From a virus, in the IMG/VR virus record IMGVR_UViG_3300020207_000104, positions 1 to 30,475 of that record: DNA of 30,475 nt; one strand, written 5' to 3'. Of the stretch, positions 18,419 to 26,176 are shown piece by piece. Every line of letters begins with the position of its first letter. The stretch's first letter is position 1. The notes under the pieces are model-generated. The model made no database searches and was not told the origin of the DNA. It saw only the letters and a program-made list of their open reading frames with translations. A program made the position numbers and the translations under genes.

Positions 18419-18670
18419 ATGGCACGTCAAGTAAGAGTAGATTTAAGCGATCACTTTGAAGCATGGAGAGAAAAAACAAATCTTCTTTCTCAATATATGG
18501 GTGATTTAGATAGGTTAATTACACCAGAAGATTCTGATCTTGTTGGTGCTATTAATTCTGCTTATACGTATAGACAGGACTATTATACTGACACGACTGT
18601 AGTTTTAGTTAATTCAGCTGGCAGTATAATCAAAACAATGTATGTTTATGATAGTATTGGCGGCTTATAA
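18419..18670 (+). CDS. Small tail-fibre-adaptor-like protein (first of tandem paralogues)
   Basis: An 83-residue protein. It shares with its downstream neighbour the pattern MAR-x-(V/I)-x-VDLSD-x-x-(E/D)-AWREKTN-(L/I)-L, GDLD-x-LIT, and DSDLV-x-AIN. The last resembles the T-x-x-x-x-V-x-AINE-L signature of many phage fibre proteins. The C-terminus (SAGSIIKTMYVYDSIGGL) ends like the 25521 protein, suggesting a shared terminal segment. No signal peptide or membrane segment is seen. The late promoter for the next gene overlaps its stop codon. Function is inferred from context only. Confidence 0.65.
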   Translation: MARQVRVDLSDHFEAWREKTNLLSQYMGDLDRLITPEDSDLVGAINSAYTYRQDYYTDTTVVLVNSAGSIIKTMYVYDSIGGL

Positions 18671-18673
18671 ATA
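18666..18673 (+). promoter_or_regulatory. T4-type late promoter -10 box (TATAAATA)
   Basis: An exact box 22 bases upstream of the ATG at 18696, overlapping the TAA of the preceding gene. It is the last exact box before 25485, so it is the probable promoter for the glycosyltransferase cassette as well as 18696-20419. Confidence 0.8.
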
Positions 18674-18695
18674 AAGAATAAAATGGGCGGATTAG

Positions 18696-18944
18696 ATGGC
18701 AAGAAAAATTTACGTAGATTTAAGCGATACAATCGACGCTTGGCGGGAGAAAACAAATATTCTTGGTGCGAATAGTGGTGACTTAGATAATTTAATCACT
18801 ACTGCAGATTCTGACCTCGTGGCTGCTATTAATGAAGTTTATAATTTTCAACCAATACGGGATGAGAATTTGCGCATTAGAAGGGCTGATGGAACTATTG
18901 CAAAAGATTTATATGGCTTCACAGCAGATTCATCCGGTGGTTAA
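18696..18944 (+). CDS. Small tail-fibre-adaptor-like protein (second of tandem paralogues)
   Basis: An 82-residue paralogue of the preceding gene: VDLSDTIDAWREKTNILGA at the N-terminus, then GDLDNLITTADSDLVAAINE. The C-terminal third is different except for a short ending, ADGTIAKDLYGF, which keeps the pattern A-x-x-x-I-x-K-x-(L/M)-Y also present in the 18419 and 25521 proteins. It has its own late promoter, so the copies are in separate transcription starts. The next gene begins five bases after its stop. Role unknown; small structural partner of fibres is likely. Confidence 0.65.
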   Translation: MARKIYVDLSDTIDAWREKTNILGANSGDLDNLITTADSDLVAAINEVYNFQPIRDENLRIRRADGTIAKDLYGFTADSSGG

Positions 18945-18949
18945 TTATT

Positions 18950-19945
18950 ATGGCAAGAAGAAGACCGCTTAGAATAGATGATAGCGACAACCTAATAGAA
19001 ATGTCTCTTGATGACATGTTACAAGTTAGAAAACGTATAATTTCATTATACGGCGCCAATCCTTCTGTAACATTAGGTGTTGTTCCATCTGGTGGTAATT
19101 TACCAGGAGCTCCACTATATGATAGAAGAACTGTTTCTGGTGGTGCTGTTTTAGCTGGAGATCCTCTTAAACCTTTAAGTACAATAGATGTTGCTTATAA
19201 CAGAGTTGAACAATCAATAGAAGATTCTAGTACAACTCCAACTTGTCCTGATACAAATCTTAGAGGATTTCCAGTTTATTTAAATGACAGCGATCACATC
19301 CAGGCGATGACTGATTCCGATTTTTATGATACCTTTATGGATTCAGCTATTGAGACACTTACGCTTACTGGCTGGGCAGATAGTACTCAAGCTGGAACAT
19401 ATGTAGTATCAACTACTCAATTTGTAGAAGATGCTGAACTTATATCAACTACTCCAATTTTTGTTAATACTATAGCAGATGTTGAAGCATTTGGAAGTGG
19501 CCCTTTGCCTGAAGATTCAGATCAGCCATTAGAATTAACTTCATACTATTTACATAGAATTAATCCAACTCGTGCAGAAAGTTTTAATTGTATTGTAATT
19601 GACGATTCAGATCATTTACAAGAATTAACAGATTCAGATTTCGATGAATGTCTTTCTAAATCTATTCGATATTCAGCCGCAAGGCGACCTTTAAATCAAA
19701 TAAGATATGCATGGGATAGTGGTAATATTAGAACTACTGCTATTTTAGATACTGTTATCGATTCATCTGGTGGACCTGTTAGTGATTATGACGAATATGG
19801 TACATATGAAGTAGATTATGAGTACACTCAGTACGATTCTGCGTTACCATATATAATTAGAGAAGATGGAACATATCGTCAAATTGTTCCAAGTGGAAGA
19901 GAAGCAATTTATAGAAGATATTATTTGAAAATACAAAAGGTGTAA
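18950..19945 (+). CDS. Virion structural protein with three internal repeats (paralogue of 26177 gene)
   Basis: A 331-residue protein I cannot name by function. It has three copies of one motif: IDDSDNLIEMSLDDML (8-23), LNDSDHIQAMTDSDFYDTF (about 112-130) and IDDSDHLQELTDSDFDECL (about 218-236), each followed by a short helix. After the first copy comes NPSVTLGVVPSGGNL, and the protein ends RRYYLKIQKV. The 326-residue protein at 26177 shares NPSV-x-L-x-x-V-x-SGGNL, a GTY-(V/F)-V-(S/T)-T core, a Y-(L)-LH-(R/K) stretch and the Y-Y-L end, so they are divergent paralogues on either side of the glycosyltransferase cassette. It lies in the late structural operon and is probably a baseplate-fibre connector. 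Confidence 0.65.
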   Translation: MARRRPLRIDDSDNLIEMSLDDMLQVRKRIISLYGANPSVTLGVVPSGGNLPGAPLYDRRTVSGGAVLAGDPLKPLSTIDVAYNRVEQSIEDSSTTPTCPDTNLRGFPVYLNDSDHIQAMTDSDFYDTFMDSAIETLTLTGWADSTQAGTYVVSTTQFVEDAELISTTPIFVNTIADVEAFGSGPLPEDSDQPLELTSYYLHRINPTRAESFNCIVIDDSDHLQELTDSDFDECLSKSIRYSAARRPLNQIRYAWDSGNIRTTAILDTVIDSSGGPVSDYDEYGTYEVDYEYTQYDSALPYIIREDGTYRQIVPSGREAIYRRYYLKIQKV

Positions 19946-19951
19946 TTTATA

Positions 19952-20419
19952 ATGGCAGTATTTAGTGGAAAGATTGTAGAAGCTAAATTCTTAGATCGTC
20001 AAAAAACAATGATAGAAATCTTATATAAAGATGATGATAAAATTGTGGCGCATTCTATAGAAGTTGATTGGGAATTAAAAGATTTTCATGATTTATTAGA
20101 AGAAATGGATCTTGAAGATATTGAAAGACAAACAATCATTAGAAATCAAGATTTAGCGGAACAAAAGAAAGCAGCTGTAAAAGCGGGTGTTGAAGCAAGA
20201 TTATCAGATGGATTTAAAGAAAAAGCTACTGCAATTGATGTTTTAATAAAAGAAGTAATTGCTAATAGACACGATGAAAGTTTCTTATTTAAATTTAAAG
20301 CAGAAATATTTAAAATGGAAGAAGTAAGTCTTTCTTATAAATGGTTTAAAAAAAGAAAAATTCAGAAATCTAAAGATGCATTAGAAATTTTAGCTATATT
20401 ATATAAAATTATAAAGTGA
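19952..20419 (+). CDS. Conserved hypothetical protein, probable virion-associated
   Basis: A 155-residue acidic/helical protein. The N-terminal 30 residues form beta strands (FSGKIVEAKFLDRQKTMIEI), followed by VAHSIEVDW. The remainder is charged helix, including EEMDLEDIERQTI and a Lys-rich C-terminus. I recall proteins with this N-terminal pattern in marine T4-like phage structural clusters but cannot give a function. AAAAGG lies about ten bases upstream. It is the last gene before the glycosyltransferase cassette, nine bases from it. Confidence 0.55.
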   Translation: MAVFSGKIVEAKFLDRQKTMIEILYKDDDKIVAHSIEVDWELKDFHDLLEEMDLEDIERQTIIRNQDLAEQKKAAVKAGVEARLSDGFKEKATAIDVLIKEVIANRHDESFLFKFKAEIFKMEEVSLSYKWFKKRKIQKSKDALEILAILYKIIK

Positions 20420-20428
20420 TGGTTTATA

Positions 20429-21178
20429 ATGGGAAACAAAATCATTTACCTCAGGTGGGGTGAAAGATACACTGAAGAGCATGTATCACAATTATTCGAT
20501 AAAGTAAATAAAAATTGTTCAGTTGATTTTGAATTTACTACAATTGAAAGTGTTCATCTTGGTGATGAATTTGATGAACTTGCAAAAGGTCAAAAAATTT
20601 GTTTTAGAGGAACGCAGGATCCAGAATCTTCAGTAACAGACAATCCTAATCAAGATTATTGTAGAGAAGACGCTGGTGGCATGGCTCATTGGCGTAAATA
20701 TCTTATGTTTAACCGAGATGTTGAGCAATTTAGTGAAGAAGATACTTTATTATATTTAGATTTAGATACACTTATAACTGGAGATTTAGCTTACTTTTTT
20801 GATTTAGATATGTCTAAGCCATATATTGCTCGAAGCTGGCAATTTGAAATAGACAATTTATGGAGAAAGCTCTATAATCTTAGAAGTTGTCCTTATTTTA
20901 ATAGTTCAGTTTTAGTTTGGAAACCAGGTCAATGTTTACCTGTTTTTGATGAAATGATGAAACAATATTGGAATATGATGTTATCATATGGAAGCAATGA
21001 TAATTGGCTATTCCATAGATTTGGGCCACATACTTTTTCAGATGAAAATAGAAACTTTTTTAATTGGTTTCCAAAATATACAGTAGCATCTGATTCTCGC
21101 TTTGTTAAAGAAGGCGAAACAATTATTCACACTTTAGCTGGATTAACTATGTCTGAAAAGAATAAATTATGTTTATAA
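20429..21178 (+). CDS. Glycosyltransferase, GT-A fold (cassette gene 1)
   Basis: A 249-residue transferase. The N-terminus IIYLRWGERYTEEH and KNCSVDF form a nucleotide-binding region shared with cassette genes 3 and 4. GGMAHWRKYLMF comes near 87-98. LYLDLDTLITGDLAYFF contains the metal-binding DxD (D111, D113). CPYFNSSVLVWKPGQ and WLFHRFGPH complete the core. These are the marks of GT-A enzymes that transfer a sugar from a nucleotide-sugar using a divalent metal; donor and acceptor cannot be read from sequence. No membrane segment is seen. The stop lies ten bases inside the next gene. It is much more similar to the 22483 gene in its C-terminal half than to the others. Confidence 0.8.
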   Translation: MGNKIIYLRWGERYTEEHVSQLFDKVNKNCSVDFEFTTIESVHLGDEFDELAKGQKICFRGTQDPESSVTDNPNQDYCREDAGGMAHWRKYLMFNRDVEQFSEEDTLLYLDLDTLITGDLAYFFDLDMSKPYIARSWQFEIDNLWRKLYNLRSCPYFNSSVLVWKPGQCLPVFDEMMKQYWNMMLSYGSNDNWLFHRFGPHTFSDENRNFFNWFPKYTVASDSRFVKEGETIIHTLAGLTMSEKNKLCL

Positions 21179-21819
21179 TAGATGATTACAATATTAATGA
21201 TAGTTTAGTTGATAGTCTATTTGCATTAGATGAAAACTGTCCATGGATGAAAATTGATTTTTATAGATCATTATCTAAACGTAAATTACAAAAAAATATG
21301 TGGTTATATGATCAATTAACAAATGTTATACACGATCCAACTATAATGTCTAGAGTAAATTGGTTAGCGCCTGGTTTTTGTTATTATTCTTCTATAATTT
21401 TAGATAAATTGGGTTTCAAAGATATAAAATTTTATGATTATGATCCTTCAGTTAAATACGTTAATTATCAATCTACAAAATTAATTAAAAATGCAAATGT
21501 AGAACATATTATGTTAGATGTAGTATTTGATAGAGAATTTATTAGAAAAGATCCAGATTTAGTAGTTTGTCTTTCTATGTCATCTCTTGGAAATGATTTT
21601 TTTATGCTTAATGAAAATTATAAAAATAATCCTATGTTTGCTTTAATGGGTTCTAGTAAATGTAAACGAGGAAATATTCATGTTTTTGAGAGTATAGATA
21701 AATTCATAGAATCAACTGGAATTAAGAATATTTTATATTCCGGTGAAAAAAATATACATGGAGAAATTTATTATTTGGTAATAGGGCATAAGGAAGATGA
21801 TGGATGCTACAAATTATAG
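21169..21819 (+). CDS. Methyltransferase-fold protein with degenerate SAM loop (cassette gene 2)
   Basis: A 216-residue paralogue of cassette gene 5 (23264). Equivalent positions include CPWMKIDF, RVNWLAPGFCYYSS where the partner has a glycine-rich SAM loop, then IKFYDYDPS (acidic end of strand 2), VVFDREFIRKDPDLVV, KRGNIHVFESIDKFIESTG and the terminal YLVIGHKE. The loop here keeps only one glycine of the partner's GGIG, so cofactor binding may be changed or lost. It starts within the end of the preceding transferase and overlaps the next start by 16 bases, which indicates coupled translation. A class I methyltransferase relative is likely; activity is uncertain. Confidence 0.6.
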   Translation: MFIIDDYNINDSLVDSLFALDENCPWMKIDFYRSLSKRKLQKNMWLYDQLTNVIHDPTIMSRVNWLAPGFCYYSSIILDKLGFKDIKFYDYDPSVKYVNYQSTKLIKNANVEHIMLDVVFDREFIRKDPDLVVCLSMSSLGNDFFMLNENYKNNPMFALMGSSKCKRGNIHVFESIDKFIESTGIKNILYSGEKNIHGEIYYLVIGHKEDDGCYKL

Positions 21820-22499
21820 TTTCTAAGTGGGGAACATTATATGGTGAAGAATATATAGATCGCTTAAAAGAAAGAATTGAAAAAAATTGTAGTGTACCCT
21901 GGAATTTAACAGTTATAAGAGATCATGAAAATGGTTGGGGAGATTATAGTAAAAAACATTATAGAGGTGAAGGAGAACCAAAAGTAGTTCAAGGTGAAGG
22001 ATTTCAAAATGGATATCACCATTATAATTTAGGAGGAATTCCTTTATATAGAAAAATGTATCCATTTGGTATGGACGATCATTGTCATGAAGATGATACA
22101 ATTATGATGATGGATATAGATATGTTAATCACTGATGATTTAGCATATTTTACAACTTTATCTACTGATAAACCGTGGATTCAATTTGATTATGATACAC
22201 CAGAATGGGAACTTATGGATGATTATAAAAATCAAAATATAACTCCGTTAAATAGTTCTGTAACAGTATGGCGAAAAGGTCAAATGAGACCAGTATACGA
22301 TTTCGTTAATAAATTTAAAAATGAAGTATTTTTTACATATAGACGTGTCGATGCTTATCTTTGGTATTGTTGGGGAGTAAAAGACTTCTTTAATTATTTA
22401 CCAGTTGAAGCTGTTGATTGGTATTATAAAGGAACAAATGCAATTGTAAGAAATATGGCAGGTGAAAAGATTGAGTTGAAGAATGAAGTGGTTGTATAA
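21804..22499 (+). CDS. Glycosyltransferase, GT-A fold (cassette gene 3)
   Basis: A 231-residue paralogue of cassette genes 1 and 4. Visible motifs are IIVSKWGTLYGEEY and KNCSVPW at the N-terminus, KKHYRGEGEP and QNGYHHYNLGGIPLYRKMYP in the middle (shared most closely with gene 4), MMMDIDMLITDDLAYF with the DxD at D104/D106, and NSSVTVWRKGQ. It lacks the FHxFGP block of genes 1 and 4, having YLWYCWGVKDF in that place. AAGGAAG lies before the ATG, inside the previous gene. Substrates are unknown. It overlaps the next reading frame at its 3' end if that gene starts at 22483. Confidence 0.78.
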   Translation: MLQIIVSKWGTLYGEEYIDRLKERIEKNCSVPWNLTVIRDHENGWGDYSKKHYRGEGEPKVVQGEGFQNGYHHYNLGGIPLYRKMYPFGMDDHCHEDDTIMMMDIDMLITDDLAYFTTLSTDKPWIQFDYDTPEWELMDDYKNQNITPLNSSVTVWRKGQMRPVYDFVNKFKNEVFFTYRRVDAYLWYCWGVKDFFNYLPVEAVDWYYKGTNAIVRNMAGEKIELKNEVVV

Positions 22500-23277
22500 T
22501 ATAATGAATCCTAGACCTCCTAGAACGTCTACAAGCAAAAATAAAATAGTGTGTGCTCGATGGGGAAAACTCTATGGTGAAAAAGATATTGATGATTTAT
22601 ATGAAAAAGTGAAAAAGAATTGTTCAGTAGATTTTGATTTTGAAATATTTGATAACTTTAAAAAATATAAACATTGGGAAAGAGCAAAGAAAAAACATTA
22701 TAGAGCTTCTTTACAACCTGATGAAAGGTTCGATGCTGTTCAAAATGGTTATCACCGTGATGATTTTGGAGGAATTCCTCATTATCGTAAAATTACAATG
22801 TTTGACCAAGATAAAAAATTTAATCCAGATGATACAATATTATATCTTGATCTGGATACAAATATTACTGGTGATTTAGCTTATTTTTTTGAAGAGATTA
22901 ATCATGCTAGGCCATATTTAGTTTGGAATTATTGGTGGGACAAAGATGATGGTATTGAGTGGAAAAGGCAATATCATGTTACTCGTTGTCCATTATTTAA
23001 TAGCTCAGTTATGGTTTGGAAACCAGGTCAAAATGAAGCTATATATAATTTTGTAGAAAATAATTTAAATGAATGTTTTTATACTTATCCTTCTATGGAT
23101 ACTTTTATGTTCCATAATTTTGGACCTTATAGTAATCCAGAAAGAAGAAATCATTTTAATTATTATGATGAAGGTATAGTCACTTCACAACGAGTATTAG
23201 GTCATGATAAGCCTGGGATTATTAATATGCTCGAAGGGCTAAGTGCAGAAGAGAAACATAAACATGTATCACATTGA
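22483..23277 (+). CDS. Glycosyltransferase, GT-A fold (cassette gene 4)
   Basis: A 264-residue transferase with IVCARWGKLYGEKD and KNCSVDFDF, KKHYRASLQP, QNGYHRDDFGGIPHYRKI, LYLDLDTNITGDLAYFF (DxD at D123/D125) and CPLFNSSVMVWKPGQ, ending with MFHNFGPYSN. Protein and DNA in the DxD and NSSV regions are close to cassette gene 1, and like gene 1 it is followed by an overlapping methyltransferase-fold gene. Two starts are possible: 22483, inside the preceding gene, or the ATG at 22504 just after its stop; the paralogues do not settle it because both give an N-terminal extension. Confidence 0.8.
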   Translation: MKWLYNIMNPRPPRTSTSKNKIVCARWGKLYGEKDIDDLYEKVKKNCSVDFDFEIFDNFKKYKHWERAKKKHYRASLQPDERFDAVQNGYHRDDFGGIPHYRKITMFDQDKKFNPDDTILYLDLDTNITGDLAYFFEEINHARPYLVWNYWWDKDDGIEWKRQYHVTRCPLFNSSVMVWKPGQNEAIYNFVENNLNECFYTYPSMDTFMFHNFGPYSNPERRNHFNYYDEGIVTSQRVLGHDKPGIINMLEGLSAEEKHKHVSH

Positions 23278-23884
23278 AGAAAAAGATGTAGATAGATTCC
23301 AAAAAATACTTGATCAACTTAAACATACTTATCCATGGGATGGAATGCATGCTAATATCTGCGCTCAAGTAGGACCAATTGAATTTCAAATTCAAAAATG
23401 GTGGGCAGATAGAATAAATTGTATAGATCAAAGAGTAGCTATTTTGAATGGTGGGATTGGTTATTTTTCAGTTCCCTTTGCATATGAAATGGGAGCTAAA
23501 AAAATAGATTTATATGATATGGATCCAATCACAGAAAACTTAAGTTGGTATGTAAATGGAATATACAAACCTGAATTCGTTCACCATCAAAAAAATGTTA
23601 TTTTTGATAAAAGAGAAATTGATAACGCTGATGTGTACATAAATACTAGTTGTGAGCATAGTTATCATATGAGAGATATAATTCCATCAAATCGCCTTTG
23701 TGTAATGAGTGGAAATAATTTAACAGCTAGAGGACATATAAATTTATTTAAGAATATGCGAGCGCTGAAAAAATCAGTAGGATTTAAAGATGTATTATAT
23801 GAAACGACAATGGAATTTACATATCATGATGATATGGGAAAAAGACCATATAAACAATTTTTAGTAATAGGGATAAAATCATGA
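23264..23884 (+). CDS. Class I SAM-dependent methyltransferase-like protein (cassette gene 5)
   Basis: A 206-residue protein with a Rossmann-type core: RVAILNGGIGYFSVPFA is the glycine-rich SAM-binding loop after strand 1, and KKIDLYDMDP gives the acidic residue ending strand 2 that would bind the ribose. ADVYINTSCEHSYHM lies where strand 4 and the active site are expected. The C-terminus FLVIGIKS matches the paralogue at 21169. The frame is open from a GTG at 23243, but the ATG at 23264 is preferred because it fits the paralogue and has a purine-rich stretch upstream; it overlaps cassette gene 4 by 14 bases. It shares ATGA with the next gene. A sugar O-methyltransferase is a reasonable guess from context, not shown by motif. 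Confidence 0.65.
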   Translation: MYHIEEKDVDRFQKILDQLKHTYPWDGMHANICAQVGPIEFQIQKWWADRINCIDQRVAILNGGIGYFSVPFAYEMGAKKIDLYDMDPITENLSWYVNGIYKPEFVHHQKNVIFDKREIDNADVYINTSCEHSYHMRDIIPSNRLCVMSGNNLTARGHINLFKNMRALKKSVGFKDVLYETTMEFTYHDDMGKRPYKQFLVIGIKS

Positions 23885-24783
23885 AAAAGAGAGTTATTTT
23901 TTCAATTTATATTGAAATCCCTGAAGCACTTTTGGATGAAACAGGTTATTCAAAACATGCCGAGAAAAATACGCATAGAGGTGAAAGAGCTGGGGAAACT
24001 AAAGATAAGTTAAAAGCATATAAAAATAGATTGATGTGGAATCAAAAATGGTATGCGGATCAATGTGATGCAGACTATCATATGTACACTTATGATAAAC
24101 AGTTTTTAGAATATTATCGTTATTGTAAAGGTGTTCACGATAAGCTTCCAATGTATCATATTGTAAATTATTATAAGAATCATTTGCTTCAAGAATTAGC
24201 GAAAACTTATGATGAAGTTTTTTATATGGATATTGATATTATTCCTAGAACAAAAGATAATATATTTGAAGTCCACAATATGAATAAGCTTTGGGCAAAG
24301 AATAATAATGATTTAGCTGAGTGGAGTAAGCACTACGATTTAACAAAATATAATAGTTGTGATAGAAACCCTGGTATAAAATATTGGAATTGTTATGCTC
24401 TTTTAGTTCAAAACGGACATGATCCTGAAAACGACGTTATTAACACAGGAACAGTAATTGGCGGTAAAAAAGCAATTATGGCAATGAATTGGCAAGGGGA
24501 ATTTGAAGGATTAGTTGCTGATATGTTAAAATTACAAGAAGATGAAGCAACAATGTTTCCTGAAGCACTACATTCAAGGTTTGCATTCGATAATGAAACC
24601 ATGTTTAGTTATTTAGTAAAAACTAAAAAATTAAAGTATGATACTTTAGATGATATTTGGCATGGAAGATTGCCAGATGATGGAGTAGATCCAAGACATA
24701 AAATTATTCATGCTATTAATAAGAAGTTTGAATTAATTTGGGATGATGTTCCATATGATGGAAGAACTTTAGGAAAATCATAA
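23881..24783 (+). CDS. Glycosyltransferase-like protein, GT-A fold (cassette gene 6)
   Basis: A 300-residue protein of a different subfamily from genes 1, 3 and 4. It begins RVIFSIYIEIP, has a helix with YHIVNYYKNHLLQELA, then EVFYMDIDIIPRTKD with the DxD at D117/D119, and NTGTVIGGKKAIMAM near 180-195, which is the usual second conserved block of GT-A enzymes acting on a metal-bound nucleotide-sugar. DNETMFSYLV and HAIN near the end fit the acceptor-side region. No membrane segment. It overlaps the upstream stop (ATGA) and the downstream start (TAATG). Confidence 0.7.
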   Translation: MKKRVIFSIYIEIPEALLDETGYSKHAEKNTHRGERAGETKDKLKAYKNRLMWNQKWYADQCDADYHMYTYDKQFLEYYRYCKGVHDKLPMYHIVNYYKNHLLQELAKTYDEVFYMDIDIIPRTKDNIFEVHNMNKLWAKNNNDLAEWSKHYDLTKYNSCDRNPGIKYWNCYALLVQNGHDPENDVINTGTVIGGKKAIMAMNWQGEFEGLVADMLKLQEDEATMFPEALHSRFAFDNETMFSYLVKTKKLKYDTLDDIWHGRLPDDGVDPRHKIIHAINKKFELIWDDVPYDGRTLGKS

Positions 24784-25496
24784 TGCCTATTACAACACAT
24801 TCTTCAGGTGAGACTAATCAAGCACAAAAAATATTTGTTTTCAGAATGGGAAAAAAATATGGTGAAGAGTATGAAGAATACTTAAACCGAAAACTAAAGG
24901 GAAGATATGATCTTGTTTGGATAAGAAATCCATTAGATTCAAAAGTAGCATTACAATGGAATAAAATGTTTCTTATGAATTTAGATTATATTGACCCCAT
25001 TATTGTAATGGATATTGATATTTTATTAGAAAATAATTTCCATGAATTATTTGAATATCCTATTCAAAGAGGTGAATTTTTATCAATTCCAGCGTGGTGG
25101 AATGAAAGAGCTGGATATTTACTAAATGGCGGGTTTTTTAAATACTATCCTAAAGACTGTAAATACATTTTTGATGAATTTATTAATAATTCTAAGCATT
25201 GGCAATCACATTATATTAAAGAAGGTATTACAATAGGTCCAGTAAATGGTGAGCAATATTTTGTTGAAGATCAGGTTAAGAAACACTTAGATTTAAAGTT
25301 TGTCCCTAAGTCATGGGTAACTAGATGGACGAATGATAGTAGCAAAAATATGAAAATTGCTGATAGATGGAGAAAAAAGGTAGAAGATACACAATTATTT
25401 TACCATGAAAAAAATAAATTTAACGAAAATGTGAAATTTGTTCATTTTACTACCTCTTTAAATAAACCGCACGAATCGAAATTATATAAATACTAG
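24783..25496 (+). CDS. Glycosyltransferase-like protein, GT-A fold (cassette gene 7)
   Basis: A 237-residue distant paralogue of cassette genes 1, 3 and 4. It keeps IFVFRMGKKYGEEYEEYL at the N-terminus, NKMFLM where the others have RK-x-x-x-F, IIVMDIDILLENNF with the DxD at D77/D79, and LLNGGFFKYYP in place of NSSV-x-VWK. VEDQ at about 160-163 is a possible catalytic-side acidic segment. KFVHFTT near the end matches the HTLAG or NMLEG block of the others in position. The KNCSV block is missing. The late promoter of the next gene lies in its last codons. Confidence 0.7.
   Translation: MPITTHSSGETNQAQKIFVFRMGKKYGEEYEEYLNRKLKGRYDLVWIRNPLDSKVALQWNKMFLMNLDYIDPIIVMDIDILLENNFHELFEYPIQRGEFLSIPAWWNERAGYLLNGGFFKYYPKDCKYIFDEFINNSKHWQSHYIKEGITIGPVNGEQYFVEDQVKKHLDLKFVPKSWVTRWTNDSSKNMKIADRWRKKVEDTQLFYHEKNKFNENVKFVHFTTSLNKPHESKLYKY
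25485..25492 (+). promoter_or_regulatory. T4-type late promoter -10 box (TATAAATA)
   Basis: An exact box 28 bases upstream of the ATG at 25521, embedded in the final codons of cassette gene 7. It restarts transcription for the fibre genes after the cassette. Confidence 0.8.
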
Positions 25497-25520
25497 TAAC
25501 CAGAAAAAAGAGGTTTTAGT

Positions 25521-26174
25521 ATGCCCAGAATTATAGATTTACCTTCAATTAGTGCAGATTCTGCCGATTCCGCAGATTGGCTCATTTTATACAATGTTGA
25601 TGCAGCATCAAATGACGCTGTTAATAAAATTAGAGTTGATCAACTAGCTGAATTAACAGCAGGAGTTGCAGCTTATGGTGATTCTGACGTAGGAGTATAT
25701 TTAGCTAATAGTGATTCAGCTAATCCTATACAAGTTGGGCAAATGGTCATAGATAGCGACCTTGTTGTTCTAGGTGACTTAAGAGTTTTAGGTACAACTA
25801 CTACAGTTAGTAGCTCAAATTTAAGTATTTCAGATAAATTACTAATATTAGCTGATAGTGCATTAACACCAACTGATGCTGATGGTGGTGGTATTCAATT
25901 AAATGGTGCTGATGCTACATTACTATATCAACAATCAGATGATACATGGAATTTTAATAAAAACTTAGAATATCCAAATAGATTTTCATTAACTGACACA
26001 GATTCATTAAATGAAGGAACTACAAACTTATATTATAGTTCTGCAAGATTTGATTCCGATTTAACTAATGCAGATTCGTCAATTACTTCTAGTCAATTAG
26101 CTTCTGCTGTTTCTTTAATCATTTATGATTCTGCTGGATCTGCTATAAAGACGTTGTATGGTGCAGGAGTTTAA
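25521..26174 (+). CDS. Tail-fibre-type structural protein
   Basis: A 217-residue fibre-like protein. The N-terminus IIDLPSISADSADSADWLIL followed by NKIRVDQLAEL is the common opening of phage fibres. Residues 78-110 (LVVLGDLRVLGTTTTVSSSN) and the GGGIQL segment are a beta module frequent in marine phage fibres. FSLTDTDSLNEGTTNLYYSS is a fibre signature also present in the giant fibre at 27596. The C-terminus IIYDSAGSAIKTLYGAGV resembles the ends of the 18419 and 18696 proteins. AGAGG lies about seven bases before the ATG. It probably contributes to the distal tail-fibre network. Confidence 0.75.
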   Translation: MPRIIDLPSISADSADSADWLILYNVDAASNDAVNKIRVDQLAELTAGVAAYGDSDVGVYLANSDSANPIQVGQMVIDSDLVVLGDLRVLGTTTTVSSSNLSISDKLLILADSALTPTDADGGGIQLNGADATLLYQQSDDTWNFNKNLEYPNRFSLTDTDSLNEGTTNLYYSSARFDSDLTNADSSITSSQLASAVSLIIYDSAGSAIKTLYGAGV

Positions 26175-26176
26175 GT

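Noticed and set aside
23738-23745. TATAAATT, one mismatch from the late promoter box
   Set aside because: It lies inside the methyltransferase-like gene at 23264, far from any start codon, and is expected by chance in AT-rich DNA.
20429-25496. Idea that the transferases glucosylate phage DNA as T4 alpha- and beta-glucosyltransferases do
   Set aside because: No motif of those enzymes is seen, no hydroxymethylase gene is nearby, and the late-operon setting fits protein or surface glycans better.
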